From: Coptis chinensis
Lineage: Eukaryota; Streptophyta; Magnoliopsida; Ranunculales; Ranunculaceae
NCBI GenBank assembly: GCA_015680905.1
Contig: CM027384.1
Coordinates: forward strand, 80,509,501-80,573,500
DNA: 64,000 nucleotides
Direction of reading: 5' to 3'
Numbering within the stretch: the first letter of the stretch is position 1; each line of letters begins with the position of its first letter. A program made the position numbers and the translations under genes. This document shows positions 1 through 12,299 of this stretch, one piece after another. Below the pieces are notes generated by a model. It searched no databases, was not told the DNA's origin, and saw only the letters and a program-made list of their open reading frames with translations.

Positions 1-462
1 ATCAGCGGCCAAACTTTGAATGTATCGAGCCACATCCGACGGGGCGCGCGCCATCATACATGGAGAAGCCGCGTATCGATAAAATCTTGAGGAGAGGGTT
101 TTATCGAGAACGCCGCGATCAAGGGGACGCTTGGCATGTCTTTGAGCATCTTTTTGAACAATTTGGGTTGCATCCTTTTTCGACCGCGACTGGCCTATCC
201 TATGTGACAATTAGCGACCGCTGATTAACTTCGTTGATGCCATTTTCAGCAACATTACCGACCGGGTTGGCCGCTGATAAAGCCGCCGACTTGGGCCCTA
301 AAGCAAAGATTTTCGCCCGAGCAAGGAAATGCTTTCGCTTGTTACACCTAGTTGTTCGCAAGGTTTTAAACCCGAAGCTCGGAGGGTCATCGGACCATGC
401 TTCGCGGGCTCGGTGAATTGCGATTTTGAGTTAGGGTAACGTGATTTCTCAAATAATCAAAA
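1..462 (-). mobile_element. internal end of a minus-strand LTR retrotransposon (partial)
   Basis: This GC-rich stretch lies on the internal side of a primer-binding-site-like sequence, so it is probably the leader or gag start of an element running off the left edge of the window. All six frames are broken by stops and I recognise no domain. The base composition is clearly higher in GC than the AT-rich DNA after about position 2,200, as is usual for Ty3/gypsy bodies next to plant euchromatin. The assignment rests mainly on the adjacent site. Confidence 0.35.
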
Positions 463-476
463 CCACGACGCCGCCA
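463..476 (-). other. primer-binding-site-like sequence
   Basis: On the minus strand this reads TGGCGGCGTCGTGG, resembling the tRNA-Asp-type primer binding site (TGGCGCCGTTGCCGGG) used by Tat/Athila Ty3/gypsy elements, with several mismatches. One base further right is a TG dinucleotide (478) that could be the LTR edge. The imperfect match keeps this tentative. Confidence 0.35.
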
Positions 477-477
477 A

Positions 478-1900
478 TGTAAAAGGTTTTGGTTTGGTTT
501 TACGATCGAGAAAGAAGGGAATGGGTTGAGATTTTTGGAGAGACCGAGTTTCATTGATGAGCGAAGTTTGCTTAACGATCCTCTCTTGATTTTTTATGGT
601 CGAGGAATCAGGCCCACGAAGTTCAAATAGGTGGTATTTATAGCTTCTTGTGAAGTTTCAATCCTTAGAGGCACGGTGCTCCCCGCATACGTAAGGTGGA
701 GATTGGGAATGAGTGTTGGGCTGGTTTTAGTATAAGTCGCGGTGGCCGATTGGGATTGGGTGCGGTAATCCCTATTTCCGTGTGGTGGGAAATACAAGTA
801 AGATTTTGGTAATGATTACCCCCGGTGGTGACCTTATTTGAAGTCGCCTTCCTCGCCATGTGTTCAGCACCGAAGACGCCTTAGTTCATACCACCTACAT
901 GAAAGGAGCCGCCCCGTGCATCGGTCTCTGACGCCGACGCTGGTTCACTATCCATGCCGCTGGCGTATGTCTTCATAAGGAGGCCGCACACAGGTCGGTC
1001 TTGGAGGTCTATGTCCTGAGTTCGCTTATGCTTCACGCGTGCGTGGTAATCCTTAATGAGGATATTACTCCCTTACACTCATGTTTCCAAGCCCATGCCT
1101 TCAAAGCAAATTTATTTCCCGCCCGCCTACGACCTATACGAAGACCCGACGCTACCGGCGATGCTACCCGACGCCGACTTCATGCCAAATAAGAAGGCGA
1201 TGACTTTTTGGTGCTAAAACAACTCATCGCCTTCCACAAGAAAGGCGATGCCCTTTGGCTAGCAAAACAAATACGCGAAAAGTGCCAAAACCCAATAACC
1301 GCCTAATAGCATCAATCGGGCTAATACCATGTCAAATTTGGAGGCCCAATGCCTTTATAAGCCCGACATAAATTGTTGACTTTTGGCTAATTTTTGGATA
1401 AATTCCATGGTAATTGATTTAGTTTAACAAAATTGTACAAACTCTTAAAAACACTCAGGTCCGGGCTAAGTCACAACTTGTGGAGGATGAATTGTAGCGC
1501 CGGACGGGGCCCTCGCCTACCCCCAACGTGCTTGCCGCTGGAGACCTCGCCGCGACTTTGCCGCGCTTTACCCCGACAACTCGCCGCTTTCAAAGAAAAA
1601 ACGGCGTGCGCACCGGCAACAAAAACGCCGCGCCTGACGGACAAGATAGGCTCGCGTCTTCGCTTACTAAACAAGGCCACGCCTTCTCAAGACAAGGCAT
1701 ATGCGCGGGCATGAAACAACTCATCAAGGGCGTGCCCCAAGCCCACTGCCTATTATCCATAAGCCCAATAGCATCAATGGGTCACCTAATTGTGATGCAC
1801 ATGTCAAATTTGGGCCAACAGTTTATAAGCCCAACCGCATTGTTGACTTTTGGCTAATTTTGGATGTCTACCTTCTTTTATCATTTTTTTGTAATTGAGC
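478..1900 (-). mobile_element. LTR-like, GC-rich retroelement debris
   Basis: Begins with TGTAAAAGG directly beside the primer-binding-site-like sequence, as an LTR would. The right edge is not resolved: I found no second copy in the window and no target duplication. It contains a diverged direct repeat (about 1,200-1,405 and 1,690-1,865) sharing blocks such as GTTGACTTTTGGCTAATTTT and ATAGCATCAAT, and a GC-rich stretch at 1,490-1,650. Short open frames here have no recognisable domain and are likely chance. Confidence 0.3.
1200..1865. repeat. diverged direct duplication (two ~200-bp units)
   Basis: The two units start about 465 bp apart. Both carry, in order, an AACTCATC block, an ATAGCATCAAT block, CATGTCAAATTTGG, TTTATAAGCCC and GTTGACTTTTGGCTAATTTT, with indels between. 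This looks like an old tandem duplication inside the LTR-like region. Confidence 0.6.
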
Positions 1901-2435
1901 CCATGCTCATGTTTCCAAACCCATAAAAGATTCAACTTATAAACATTTTGTCCAATGTTGAATTTTTTGTGTACAAGGGGTGGGTGAGGTGAGAAAAACC
2001 GTTTTAACTCACCCCATAAAAAATTTTTTAATTCACCTCCATGAGTTTTGCGGTGGCTATGGTTGGGGTATCGAATCCACGCCTCACCTTATGACGTGGA
2101 ATCTGCCATCCCACTCCTTCGCTTTGTTAGATAGAAGAAGAGAAGATGTTCTCCGTAGAGTAGAACTACACTAAACATTTTGTACAGCACCAAAACACTA
2201 CTATGACTGGATTTGGTATTACATTAAATACAACAATACATATTCGGTGTCAACCGATATTATTCTTGGAAAGTTGGAAGGTTCAAGGTTGGTTCTAATT
2301 AGGAAATATAAAGCTTAAATCTAAGAAGCCATTTAAGAAGCCATAAAAAGTACGAAGGTCACATTGCACCCTAACATTATCAGTGGACAAATAGTTTAGA
2401 ATATCATTTGTCCTTTTTAATTTAAATTTTACCTA
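1901..2435. other. no gene seen; AT-rich intergenic DNA
   Basis: This is the transition from GC-rich retroelement DNA to AT-rich sequence. No coding frame, RNA gene or transposon terminus is recognisable. Confidence 0.5.
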
Positions 2436-2891
2436 TCTATATCTTAATATTAAAGCTCCTACAAAGTATTTTCTCTATTAAAATTCCACATCATCTCTTA
2501 TTAAAGCGAATTTCTCTCCTACTGAAAAACGAGATTTTTTTTTTTACAGTAGGAATTCATCTCCTATTATAACTGAATTCCTCCTATTAAAACAAATTCT
2601 AACACTTCAATTAAAGTTTTAATCATTTTCCTATTAAAATATATGAATTTCTCCTCATTAAAAAGAAAAAATCTAACATATCTAATTAAATGGGAATTAT
2701 TCTCTTATTAAAGCGAGATCTCTCTCCCAATTGAAAAATGGGTTTTAAAATTTAATTAAAACTTCATTTAAAACAATTTGTTAGAAAAATTAAAATGGTT
2801 AATGACTAAAACGGTAATTCCAATTTTCTAAAAAAAATCTAAATGTTTGCAAAAGAGCCGGTGCGTATGCACGAACGGGCCTACAAGCTAG
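2436..2891 (+). mobile_element. non-autonomous Helitron
   Basis: The left end is TCTATATCTTAATATTAAAG, matching the usual plant Helitron 5' end (TC followed by TATA and a TTAAAG-like block). The right end is a short GC-rich hairpin (GTGC-GTAT-GCAC, inside CCGG...CGGG) about 12 bases before a terminal CTAG. The element sits between host A (2435) and T (2892), the expected Helitron insertion site, with no target duplication. The 456-bp interior is AT-rich and non-coding, with repeated CTCCTATTAAA-type blocks. Movement would depend on a Rep/helicase supplied elsewhere. Confidence 0.75.
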
Positions 2892-3480
2892 TATATAGTA
2901 TATATTAACTCAGGTAGCTAGAGTCCAAAAATTTGATTAAACACTTACAAGAATTTTACACTCAACTTGATAACTATGCAATCTAATTGGTCCTTTACGT
3001 CGAACTTGCAGGCCAGACCCTATCGATAATTGAAGATGGTCCGAGCCATCTATCAATAACTTATCAACCAAATAATTTAAGGAAGCATCTGAATATCTTG
3101 GATAAGTCTATAAAACGTAAAGATCTTAGATTAAGACTTTTATGCTAATCAACATTGGAGATTATAGATAACTGAAATAAGCTAGATGATGGCTTTTACC
3201 CTTTTGTCTCTTAACATAGCTGGTAAATTGACCCTCCTAACAAACGTGTGTGCATATATAACATTGGAGTAAAAGTTGTGTATATACACTATAGACCAGA
3301 GACGACAGAAACGGTGGGGAATCTTAATTTTAATCCAAGAAAAAGAACTCTAGGTGGTGCATGAATGCATGATCTTTGTTGAAAGCTTTTAAGTTAGTAA
3401 AAAAGTAGGAATGAATACGCACTGGTTCTTTTGAAAACTTGCTCAATAATCATAATTTTATATATATAAATTTTATAACA
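2892..3480. other. no gene seen; AT-rich spacer
   Basis: Low-complexity AT-rich DNA between the Helitron and the GC-richer retroelement body that starts near 3,500. I see no coding potential. Confidence 0.5.
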
Positions 3481-4399
3481 AATGTGGTTTTAATTTTTCC
3501 TCTTACCACGGTCCCCATGCACATGAGGATCCGAACTCCATCTCCTCCATGAGCAGAGGGAACCCGCTCTTGCACTCCTTTCTCCTCGGCGTAGGGAAAC
3601 ACCTCCCAGTCATCTTGAAAACCGGGCACGTAAAACAAAACAGAAATGGTCGAGTGGCCGGAAACCTCTACGCTCATGATCTAAACGAAGGAAGAGAAAC
3701 ATACCCGAAAGTAAACGGAAAGCGTATGTAATGAAGCAAGTGGGAAGGGAGCAGCCGCAAAGGAAGAACAAGAAGAGCAAATACCGTTGCTCTCCCAAGA
3801 CCGATGATTTATACCCACGCGGCGCCTCTTCCCAAGGCACACCATTATGGCGCCGAGACGCCAAACGCCAAACAACCCGGCAGCCATCATTTCATATCTC
3901 CGACCGCCCACATCGAGGCCGTTACCACGCCTGCGCTATAGCTTCGGGCCACTTCATAGTATAGAACGCCCTGGCGCTCTCATAGAGACGAGCGACCTGC
4001 ACCATTTAGTTCGCAACAGCATGCACACGCTTACAAATATAAACTTTCTTCTCATACACAAGGCTAGGTATAAAGGGAGAGAGCAACAAGATTCACATTC
4101 ATACAAGGAGCGACCTAACGACAAGAGGGACGCCCTAGTTCACAGATTAACCGTGCTGCTGAGACCACTCAGGAAATCCATCACAGTTAAACATCAAGTA
4201 TCATAATCAATAACAAAGAAGAAAAGCGAGCTGCCCAGGTCAACCTAGGAAACCAGCTCTATTGTTTATGGCCAGAGGCCCAGTACAACCGCGTACAATA
4301 AACAAATGTTCTAAACATTTTCGCCTAAATCTTCTCCGAGAGCGACATTCAAAACAGAGACGGAGCTTGGATCACCGAGGAAGACGCCCAACCGCCTTT
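3481..4399. mobile_element. degenerate retroelement DNA
   Basis: GC-richer sequence continuous with the antisense-ORF region to its right. Short frames on both strands have no recognisable domain. Probably part of the old Tat-like element that includes 4,400-6,240 and 15,801-17,188, but no LTR edge is visible here. Confidence 0.3.
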
Positions 4400-6240
4400 T
4401 CGGCGCTAACCACATGGAGATCGCTTGGACCCCTGCCGCTCACTCATCGGACCAGGTGAGGAGGGTGACGACTCGCGAGAAACAGGCGACATCTTGGCGA
4501 TTCGCGCCCGAGCCCGCCTGAAGTCCGGTGTTCCCCGCTCCTCCTCCCGGTCGTCGAACTTTCCTTTTCGACTCCTCCACCTCAAAGACGGATGGTGAGA
4601 TAGGCCCTTTTTGCTTGCGAGTGGAATTCTTACATCGTTCGGCATAAGTGTTAGTCGGCGGCTAGTTGGCCCCTCAACGCCTCCACCTTTATGCTTCAAC
4701 TCGATCGACTTCGTTCCGCGCCAGGTCTTCCGAAGTCGAGGCGGAAATGAGGCCTCTCAGCAAGATTCGGCCTTCGGCCTCTTGCACCGGCTTCAGATTC
4801 TGGCTTTCGTCCCCAGTAGTGACTCAAAGTCCGCCTTCTCCAGTTCAGCGATTAGCTATCCGTCTTGACTTCGGTACCCGGTGATCGGTGCGACGGATCA
4901 CCTGACATATCACGTTATTACCAAACAAACAACATGTAACGCGATAACACAGTCAAGTAGAATGAAAGGGTTACTCACCAGGCACATCGCTTTGTCCATC
5001 CCCCTCAGGTTCGACTCCAGCTCCTTAGCATCTAGGTCCTTCCTATCACCGTCTGTATCATCCCTCTCCAACAAGGTATGGGTGCGGACTTGGACTTGTA
5101 GCTGCATCCGACCTCCTCACATAGCGCTTCTTCCCGCCATCCTCATCGATGTACATCAAGTTGCACTCCAGCTTCGTCTTTTCCAAGACTTTGGAGTGCC
5201 CCTTTTTACCAGCTCTCTTTGCACCAACCTTTCCCTTCATCTTGCCGGGATCCCCAACAACCCTAGGTCGAGCGACCTGCAGGGCAACCTCCTCCGGCGT
5301 CCTCACCTTAGGGCGGAGCCGGGAACATCGCCTCCCTCAAGTCATGAGTCGCCCCTCCCCGATTCGCGACTTCCACCACCCGCGGTCACCGACCACCCTG
5401 CGCAGCCCCAGCGGGGTCGATACTGAATGTCAAGAGAACGTCGTCCCACATCAAAAGCTGCCCTCGACCGCTTCCCCGCTCCGCACCCAGAGGCCCGGAA
5501 GACTTCCAACGGTCTTCACCCCAATACGGCCTCGTTAGCATGTCTTCCCGTCGTACCGGATCGCTCTTTACGTTTCTCCATCACGGCTTTCTTGACGCCT
5601 CTTCCCACTCACGTTACCCCAGCGCTCGGCTTTCTTCTTCTCTTTTCTCGATGGCGAGGTCCTCCGGCCTCTTTTAAAGAAATGTGCAACTTCCGGTAAG
5701 CTTTGCCTTTTTTTCAGCTCGCGACAGCCTAGCTTAACTTCGACAATCGTCGACTCGACTCCTTTTCAGCGGATATCTGCATAGGCAACAAGACAACAAG
5801 ATTTGATATAAGTTCAACAAAACCAAGTTGACCTAATCGAACAACGCGCTACCCACCAAAGAAGTTGCATATTTTATGGTCCACACCGAACCTCGCGGTA
5901 TGGCGCCCTCTGAGGAAGCGGAGGTCGTTTGTCCCATTCCACTCATTACTCTTTACCATCCGAGCGCCGACAACAGAATCGCTTTGCGAGTTCACGGGCT
6001 AAAGTTCACCGACCTTTATAAAGGTAGTGCTCGATAACATCAGGTGACCTCGATTTTGCGCCCACCATCGCATTCAAGAGGTCAAAAACCTTAAATAATC
6101 ACCACGTGTTACCCACAAACTGAACAGGTGCCTTGCCACAATGGTTCAGGAACTCGCAAACCAGCTTGGAGAACGGTATCGTCATGTGCGCCCTCAGCTG
6201 TCCCTCACAAATGATCACCCCATGATTTGGTAGGGTATAC
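4400..6240 (-). pseudogene. Tat-type antisense ORF, downstream part (split)
   Basis: Read on the minus strand, the DNA from 6,240 downward continues the frame that stops at the retrotransposon insertion at 15,801. It encodes a segment resembling the plant 'putative gypsy-type transposase' domain (Transposase_28-like): a hydrophobic block beginning MTIPFSKLVCEFL and a following KAPVQFVGNTW block near 6,110-6,200. A stop codon follows that tryptophan. Further down the coding is broken but keeps Lys/Glu-rich low-complexity tracts (about 4,910-5,310), typical of these proteins. Such ORFs occur antisense to pol in Tat-lineage Ty3/gypsy elements; here a plus-orientation LTR at 16,664 fits that arrangement. 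The domain match is from memory of the family. Confidence 0.5.
6236..6240. repeat. target-site duplication, left copy (TATAC)
   Basis: TATAC immediately before the TGATAACCCG terminus of the 9.6-kb retrotransposon. The identical TATAC follows its other end at 15,801-15,805. Confidence 0.92.
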
Positions 6241-7342
6241 TGATAACCCGTAAAAACAATAGAATCCTAAATATTAATGCTACAAGAACACTAATACGTA
6301 ATCCTACCGTTCTTACGTTTAGATCAATTCTTCTTACTCTCAAAACATAATCATGCAATACAACGAGTAAGGATTCGTTCCACTCTCAATCTATCAAGAC
6401 TAAATAGAACTCAACTACTCAAATCCAAAGGGAACAATGGTGAGAGTAATGATTTGATGTGAATTTTCTATTCTACCATTCCCAACAATTGAATCTAAAC
6501 AAGACATAATATAAAGATTTGAACTTTATTTGTTTAAACTCAATTTGAAACTACTCATGCAATAATTGAATTAAACTAATAATGACAAATAAGTAAATCT
6601 AAGGATTTAAGCTAATAAATAAATGAAAATGAAACTAGATTATGGAGAACTAATTAACTTTATTTATCTAATAGAACAATAAGAACAAGAAATGATTGAA
6701 TGAATAACAACTATTTTATTTATCTAATGAATGATATTCAATGATTTAAATAACTAATCTAAAACAAAGAATGAAACTAATTAATGGAATGAATGTAAAA
6801 ACTAGATCTAGATCTAAAAACTAATCTAGATCTATCTTTTTCTAACCCTAAACTCCATTAACATTAGCTTCCTAACCTAACTGCCATTAACAAAGAGTCA
6901 AGCTTTTGTTTTTATACTTCCAGATCCAAAAATCGTGCATGGGCTTGGAGCCATTGGTTTGGGCCAGAGAATCAGGCCCAAAACCCAATCTTCAAATCCA
7001 AAAGGCCTCTTCAGCTGGATTCGGCTTCAACAGACTTTTCGTCCACTTCTGCTCCTCTGATTGGCTCAAGGCTTAGACCATTGCAAATCTCTTTCCGAGG
7101 CGGTCGTTTTGACATAAGGTAGGCCCAATTCCGAGGTTTGAGTCCAAAGATATGGCATTCGGAAGTTCTGCTGACTTTTGCTCCTTTATCTCGCTAAAGT
7201 GGCACATTTCTGCACATAATGGACTTTGAAGCCTGAAATGCATAAAAACACGTAATCAGTATTAACTCTTACTTATTATTCACATAATTGGTCTAAAAGT
7301 ATGATTGTTAAGGGTTAAAACTACAGTTTTGGGCTCTTATCA
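6241..7342 (-). repeat. 3' LTR of the 9.6-kb element
   Basis: Plus-strand ends are TGATAACCCG and GGGCTCTTATCA. It aligns along its whole length with 14,707-15,800, differing at scattered positions (for example extra A residues near the left end). Because the element runs on the minus strand, this is its downstream LTR. It contains a palindromic AGATCTAGATCT segment near 6,805-6,835. Confidence 0.92.
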
Positions 7343-7360
7343 AACCACCCCAAACAAAGA
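7343..7360 (-). other. polypurine tract
   Basis: On the minus strand the bases next to the 3' LTR read CTTTGTTTGGGGTGGTTT, a G-rich purine tract in the position used for plus-strand DNA priming. A second GAGGACAAAGCATGC / TTTGGGGGG block lies further in, at about 8,922-8,950, resembling the same signature. Confidence 0.6.
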
Positions 7361-10300
7361 TTTTGTTTGTCCTCAAGCAAAGATGAGAAATTAGAATAAG
7401 TGACCAAAAATGGAGTTCTAACTACTCGTTTATTTGAGTGCGATTGCATTGACCATATGCAACAAGGCCTTAAACCACTAGGAATTCCCTAGTGGACGAG
7501 TTATAGCCTCGTGAGAGTTTTCTAGTGAAGGTACTCACAAACTTCATCTATACTTCAACGACTAAGAAAATAAAACTATTGTTTCCTTTATTCATGCTCA
7601 ACTATCTATACATCTCTCTAGCAATTACATAAGAATAACCCAAATCAGAACCCTAAGCTAATATATGCATAATAATCAATCATCTAAAATAAACATATAA
7701 CAAGGAGTAATACTATGAAATGTAATAGCGGTCCGTTTAAACTTCGGAATAAGCGTCCTTAAGTAGGTCCTCACATAAATGTCAAGACAAAACCACTCAC
7801 GATTTTTCCACTCAAGTTTCATACTCCAAAGGTGTGCAGTGGGCACACTTTACCTTTTACAATCTCAATGACAACAAGGAAGCCGGGTCGATCAAACACA
7901 TCCGCCACTTACTATCACACTAACCTATTCCTAATTGAAGCTAGAGGTCTTTATTAGGTGTTTCAAGGGGATTAGGAGATGGTTTAAAGAAGGAAGGAAA
8001 TGGATATTCAAAAGGACAAGTCCGAGATAATAGAGTCTTCATATTATGTAACTTAGAAAACCTTGTTATTTTCTTTTGCTTCTATACTTTGTTTCCATCC
8101 TTAGCCATATTTTTTTTTCTTTTCTTTGGCTTTTGACTCCCTTTTATTCTATTTTGGAGTTTTTTATTTATTTCTATTTTTTTTTTTTTTTTTTTCTTGG
8201 ATGGAAACTTTTCTTTTTCTCAAGCAACTACTAATTTTTGTTTACACAGGTTTTCTCTTCTTCTTTCTTCACTCATTCTATTCTCTAACTTATTCTAAAT
8301 TGGGTAGGTTGATTTATTCTTTTTTTTTTTTTTTGTTTTTGTTTTTAACAGGGTAAAAGGAATTATGGTGTATGGAAGGCTAAAGAAAAGGCTCGAGTGG
8401 CGACTAGCGGAAAATAATTCATAGGTTTGAATTTACGGCTATATCGATCCAAAGAGCGGCCTAAATTCTCACTTAGGATATGGTTTAGTGATCAAGCAAG
8501 TGGGCGTGTGATTTCTCTATCCGGATTTTACTTCTCCCTTGTGTCATTTCTCAAATGTTTTCGCTCATATAAGGCTTTTAGGCTATATTCTCCACAGATT
8601 TGTAGAATAAGTACTCTAGCCTAGATTTCAGAAACTTACTGCTAACAATCATAGATACTCATGTAATAAATTTATAGATAGATGCAAAGATTATTACCTA
8701 CATATTAACCTAAGTTTCTAACAATTATTCTGATGCAACAGCTACGTGAGACTTCTAGATTGTTAAGAGCATGGAGAAAGAAACAATACCAATATTCCTA
8801 AGTGTATAGCATAACTTATTTATTTATATTTTTGAATTTTTGAAATTTTAACTAGAAAACAAGTGCATATTATACATATCTATATCCTAACAGATGTCTT
8901 AATTACACGTGTTTCTATGCCCCCCAAACAAAAAGCATGCTTTGTCCTCAAAGCATTTAAATAAAGAGGGTAGGAAAAATACCATTGAAACGCGTGAAAT
9001 TCAGGAATATCTGCAAAACAAGGTTAAAACATACAAATATAGTAATAATAACTGACGCAACTCTATAAGAGTTCCACCCATTATGAGGTTAACGAATGAA
9101 ATTGCTTGGGACATAAGCGGATTACCTAACTTAACTAAAACTTACACTTTTGGCATTTACTCGCCATCCTCCTCTTCTATATGAGGTTCTTTCGCATCCA
9201 GAAGATGCCGCCATCCTAATTGCACGATCCGCTCGCGGAACGATGCTCCATAGGTATAGGTTCCCATCAAGTCTTCAAATGACTGTTCAGGAATCACTAT
9301 AGGTGGTGTCATCTCAAAACTACTCTGTAGAACAGCTGCGAAAACCTGGAAGAAACCTCAGAAAATCGAAATTTCACATTAATTATTTGGAGAGCGCTGG
9401 CGCTTCCAGATAGAGCGCGAAGTCGCTCTTTAGTTTTTGGAATTACAGAGTTTGAGCGCGGGTCGCTCTCTGATTGGGCGTATTTCGGTGAATTTTTCCG
9501 GTGTTTGGCGCTGGTCGGCTACTGCTGCTTGGCGCTCTAGTGATTTTTCGATTCTGATGTAATAGGGCGAAGCTCTGCTTGAAGCGCTTCGTAAGTGCGT
9601 GAAAGTCGGGTTTCTAAGAAAAACAAGAAAAAAAGGTTGGAGTGAAAAGTGAAAGATGATTGTGGGGTGTAGTGTGGGTTGTGAGTGTAGTATGATGGAA
9701 GTTTAAATAGGTTCTGGGTTTCCAAACGAATCGGCAAGTTGCCAAATTGTTTTAAGGCAATTTCGAATAGAAAACGCCAAACCCGAAAACGGAAACTAAC
9801 CATAGTTTTGATTTCCTAACAACCCCGGTATCTTTCATATTGGATTTAGATTAGTAACTTCTAAACTCTCTTAGATTTCATCCTACCACCACATCTAATC
9901 ATAGGTATGCCAATTCACGATAATATTCTCAACCTTCACTCCAAAACAAACTCTAAAATCACGAGGATCTTCTACAAATCATGATATAATAAATAATACC
10001 ACCCCAAACAATTCGAAGGTGGGATTAACAATAAAATCTATGCACAATTTGAAAAGAACCACATTATATTAAAATTGAAATTCAAACAACATTTAACTAC
10101 CAAATTCAAAGTTAACTACGTGAATTTAACAACGTAACATCCTATCTACTAAAAATAATAAAAACAACATCAAAACGACAAACAAGAAGAAATCTAACTA
10201 CTCTTCAAGGGAGAGAGGTGGGGGTAAGAATAGGAATTTGAGTGATCAAGAATGGAAAAACCAAACACCCTTTGAACAAATTTTTGAAAACAAGGTTTGT

Positions 10301-11200
10301 AAAAATTTGTTTTAAAAACGTAGTCTTTTAAAGTCGATTCCCTAGACTTAAAGTGATATATATGTATTTACATGTAGTTTCCCATATATCAATAATCTAA
10401 AAGTTGTGGGTCTTTCCACAAATAATTAACATGGAATGCACCATCAAAACGATTAAGCACCAAGATTTCCAATGACGTAGCTTAGTGGAATGAGAGTAAA
10501 GCCTTATAGATCTAAAACCTAATCGAGCATATCTGATTTCTTCTTTCCTCCTCTGAAGGAATGCCAAGTAAATGAACATGAAAAATTGATGATTGTGGAA
10601 GATAATGTGAGATGTGGATAATTTTGAGAAGGGAAAAATGGAAAAAATGAAAAAGTGTCCAGGTGGCTTGTCCTTGGGTGTTACTTCTTCACTAGTTGGT
10701 TTTAGATAGTTATGAAGCATAGGAGAAACACCAAGGTCAAGTGCAAAACTCAATGGTTCTTTGAAAAGGTAGAGGCGAGGAACATTCGTGGATAGAAGGT
10801 GAATGAGTGACATGAGGATGTGAGGTGGGTGAATGGTGTTCAACTAGTGTTCTTAGGTCTATATCATCGAGGCTTTGAGATATGCAAGACATTCCTCAAT
10901 AGGTGGGTAAGAAGAATCACCGGATAAAGGGCTTAAAAATTCTTCTTCCGGTCATGGCGTCCAAGAGATGAATGGATGTCAATAGGAGAGAACTCAAGGA
11001 GTCGAAGGAAATCTTCCTCGATGTTATCTACGCCTAGGGAGTAGAAATTGTGATCCTTGTCTTCTTCCATAAGAGGGGTATCTACTAGTGTGGGGACTAA
11101 AGTGTCGGCCCACTAATGTGAGGTACAAAACTCTCAATGGACTTCACTTCTCCTTCTATAGGCAAACCTAGTTGTCCTTGTTTTGTCTAAACATGTTAAC
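7361..11200 (-). mobile_element. non-coding 3' body of the retrotransposon
   Basis: Where a complete Ty3/gypsy element would carry RT, RNase H and integrase, this one has AT-rich, mostly non-coding DNA: long T tracts (8,111-8,350), a GC-rich patch with repeated GAGCGC blocks (9,390-9,540), and broken short frames. A minus-strand open stretch at 10,397-10,843 has no domain I recognise. The segment at 9,150-9,320 (minus) keeps a short open frame with an acidic end, also unrecognised. Confidence 0.55.
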
Positions 11201-11229
11201 TTCTACGAAAGATTTCCAAAAGAAAGAGT

Positions 11230-11580
11230 CATTGAGCCATCCCGAACAATTGATTTGGGCATTGGCGGTTGCCAAGAAAGGGCGCCCCTAAGATGATGGG
11301 AATGGAATCATGAGCAACTTCGTGTCAAGAATAACAAAGTCTGGGCGGATAGTAAAAATCCTGAACTTTAACGAGAATATTTTCAACTACACCCTTGGGA
11401 TACTTAATAGAACGATCGGCTAACCGCAAAGTCATTTTGGTTGGTTGAAGTTTTGTTAGACCTAATTGTTTATATAAATAAAAAGGGAGTAAGTTAACAC
11501 TAGCCCCCGGTCCTAATAAAGCGGTTGTTATGAAGGTATCACCTAAGGTGCATTGTCTGATGGGGCGACCGGGGTCCTTG
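11230..11580 (-). pseudogene. retropepsin-like protease region of the retrotransposon
   Basis: Minus-strand reading gives the usual order of a Ty3/gypsy aspartic protease: a GAS-V-N-L-LP active-site region (about 11,490-11,515), the flap-side block MTLRLADRSIKYPKGV (about 11,395-11,440) and the second hydrophobic block PIILGAPFLATA (about 11,262-11,300). In the active-site motif the codon expected to be the catalytic Asp is GGA (Gly) at 11,511-11,513, so the enzyme would be inactive even if translated. At least one further in-frame stop lies between the blocks. The N-terminal side runs into the gag remnant. Family assignment is firm from the three blocks in order; it is not functional. Confidence 0.7.
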
Positions 11581-12299
11581 TACTTAACAATTCCGTTATG
11601 TTCAGATAAAGAGGGATATTGTTCCGGTTAAGAATGCTTAAAGTGGGGTATGTTGGTTTTCCTCTTCTTGGTGCACAACTCTTTTAGAAACTTAAGCGTG
11701 TCCGGTAGACTTTTATAGCTTCTAGAAAAGGTAGGTTTATAGTCAAATTTTTAAACACTTCCCTAATCTCATCAAAATTCTCGTCATTTTTAAACACAAC
11801 TAGTCTTTGGGGATATGGTGCTTTATCGCTATTTTTAAATGTAAGGGATAAAAGTATTATTAGGCTTTGCTTTATCTCTATCCGTTTTCCATCTAGGTAT
11901 CCATATTGGAACCTCTACAGTGTAGGGTCTTCACTTTCTATTATTGGATCTTGTAATGTTTTCCCTTTTTTGGTTGTGGTTTAACCGGGTACTTTCTACA
12001 GGTTGTAGGTCTTCATTTCTATTATAGTATGTGGTATGGTATCATTTTTAGTTTGTGGGTAATCTTTAGGCATAGTCACTTGGTTATCAACTACTCTCCC
12101 CCCACGAACGGGGTAGTGATCACCAGTAGTCCCCTTGGTTTATATTACCATTACACAATACTTTTATTTCGAATCGGGTTTTGTTGACTTAGGATTAGGC
12201 ACCGCTTGACTTGGAAACACGCCGGTTTGGTTATTATTTTGGTTAGAAGACATGTCAATAACCTTTTGGCACAAAAGACTGCATCATTTGCATTGTTTG

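Noticed and set aside
1433..1857. Overlapping GC-rich frames of 90-110 codons
   Set aside because: No domain; both strands are equally open because of high GC content in retroelement DNA.
8126..8356. Open frame rich in Phe/Leu
   Set aside because: Translation of poly-T tracts in the retrotransposon's non-coding 3' body, on the strand opposite to the element's genes.
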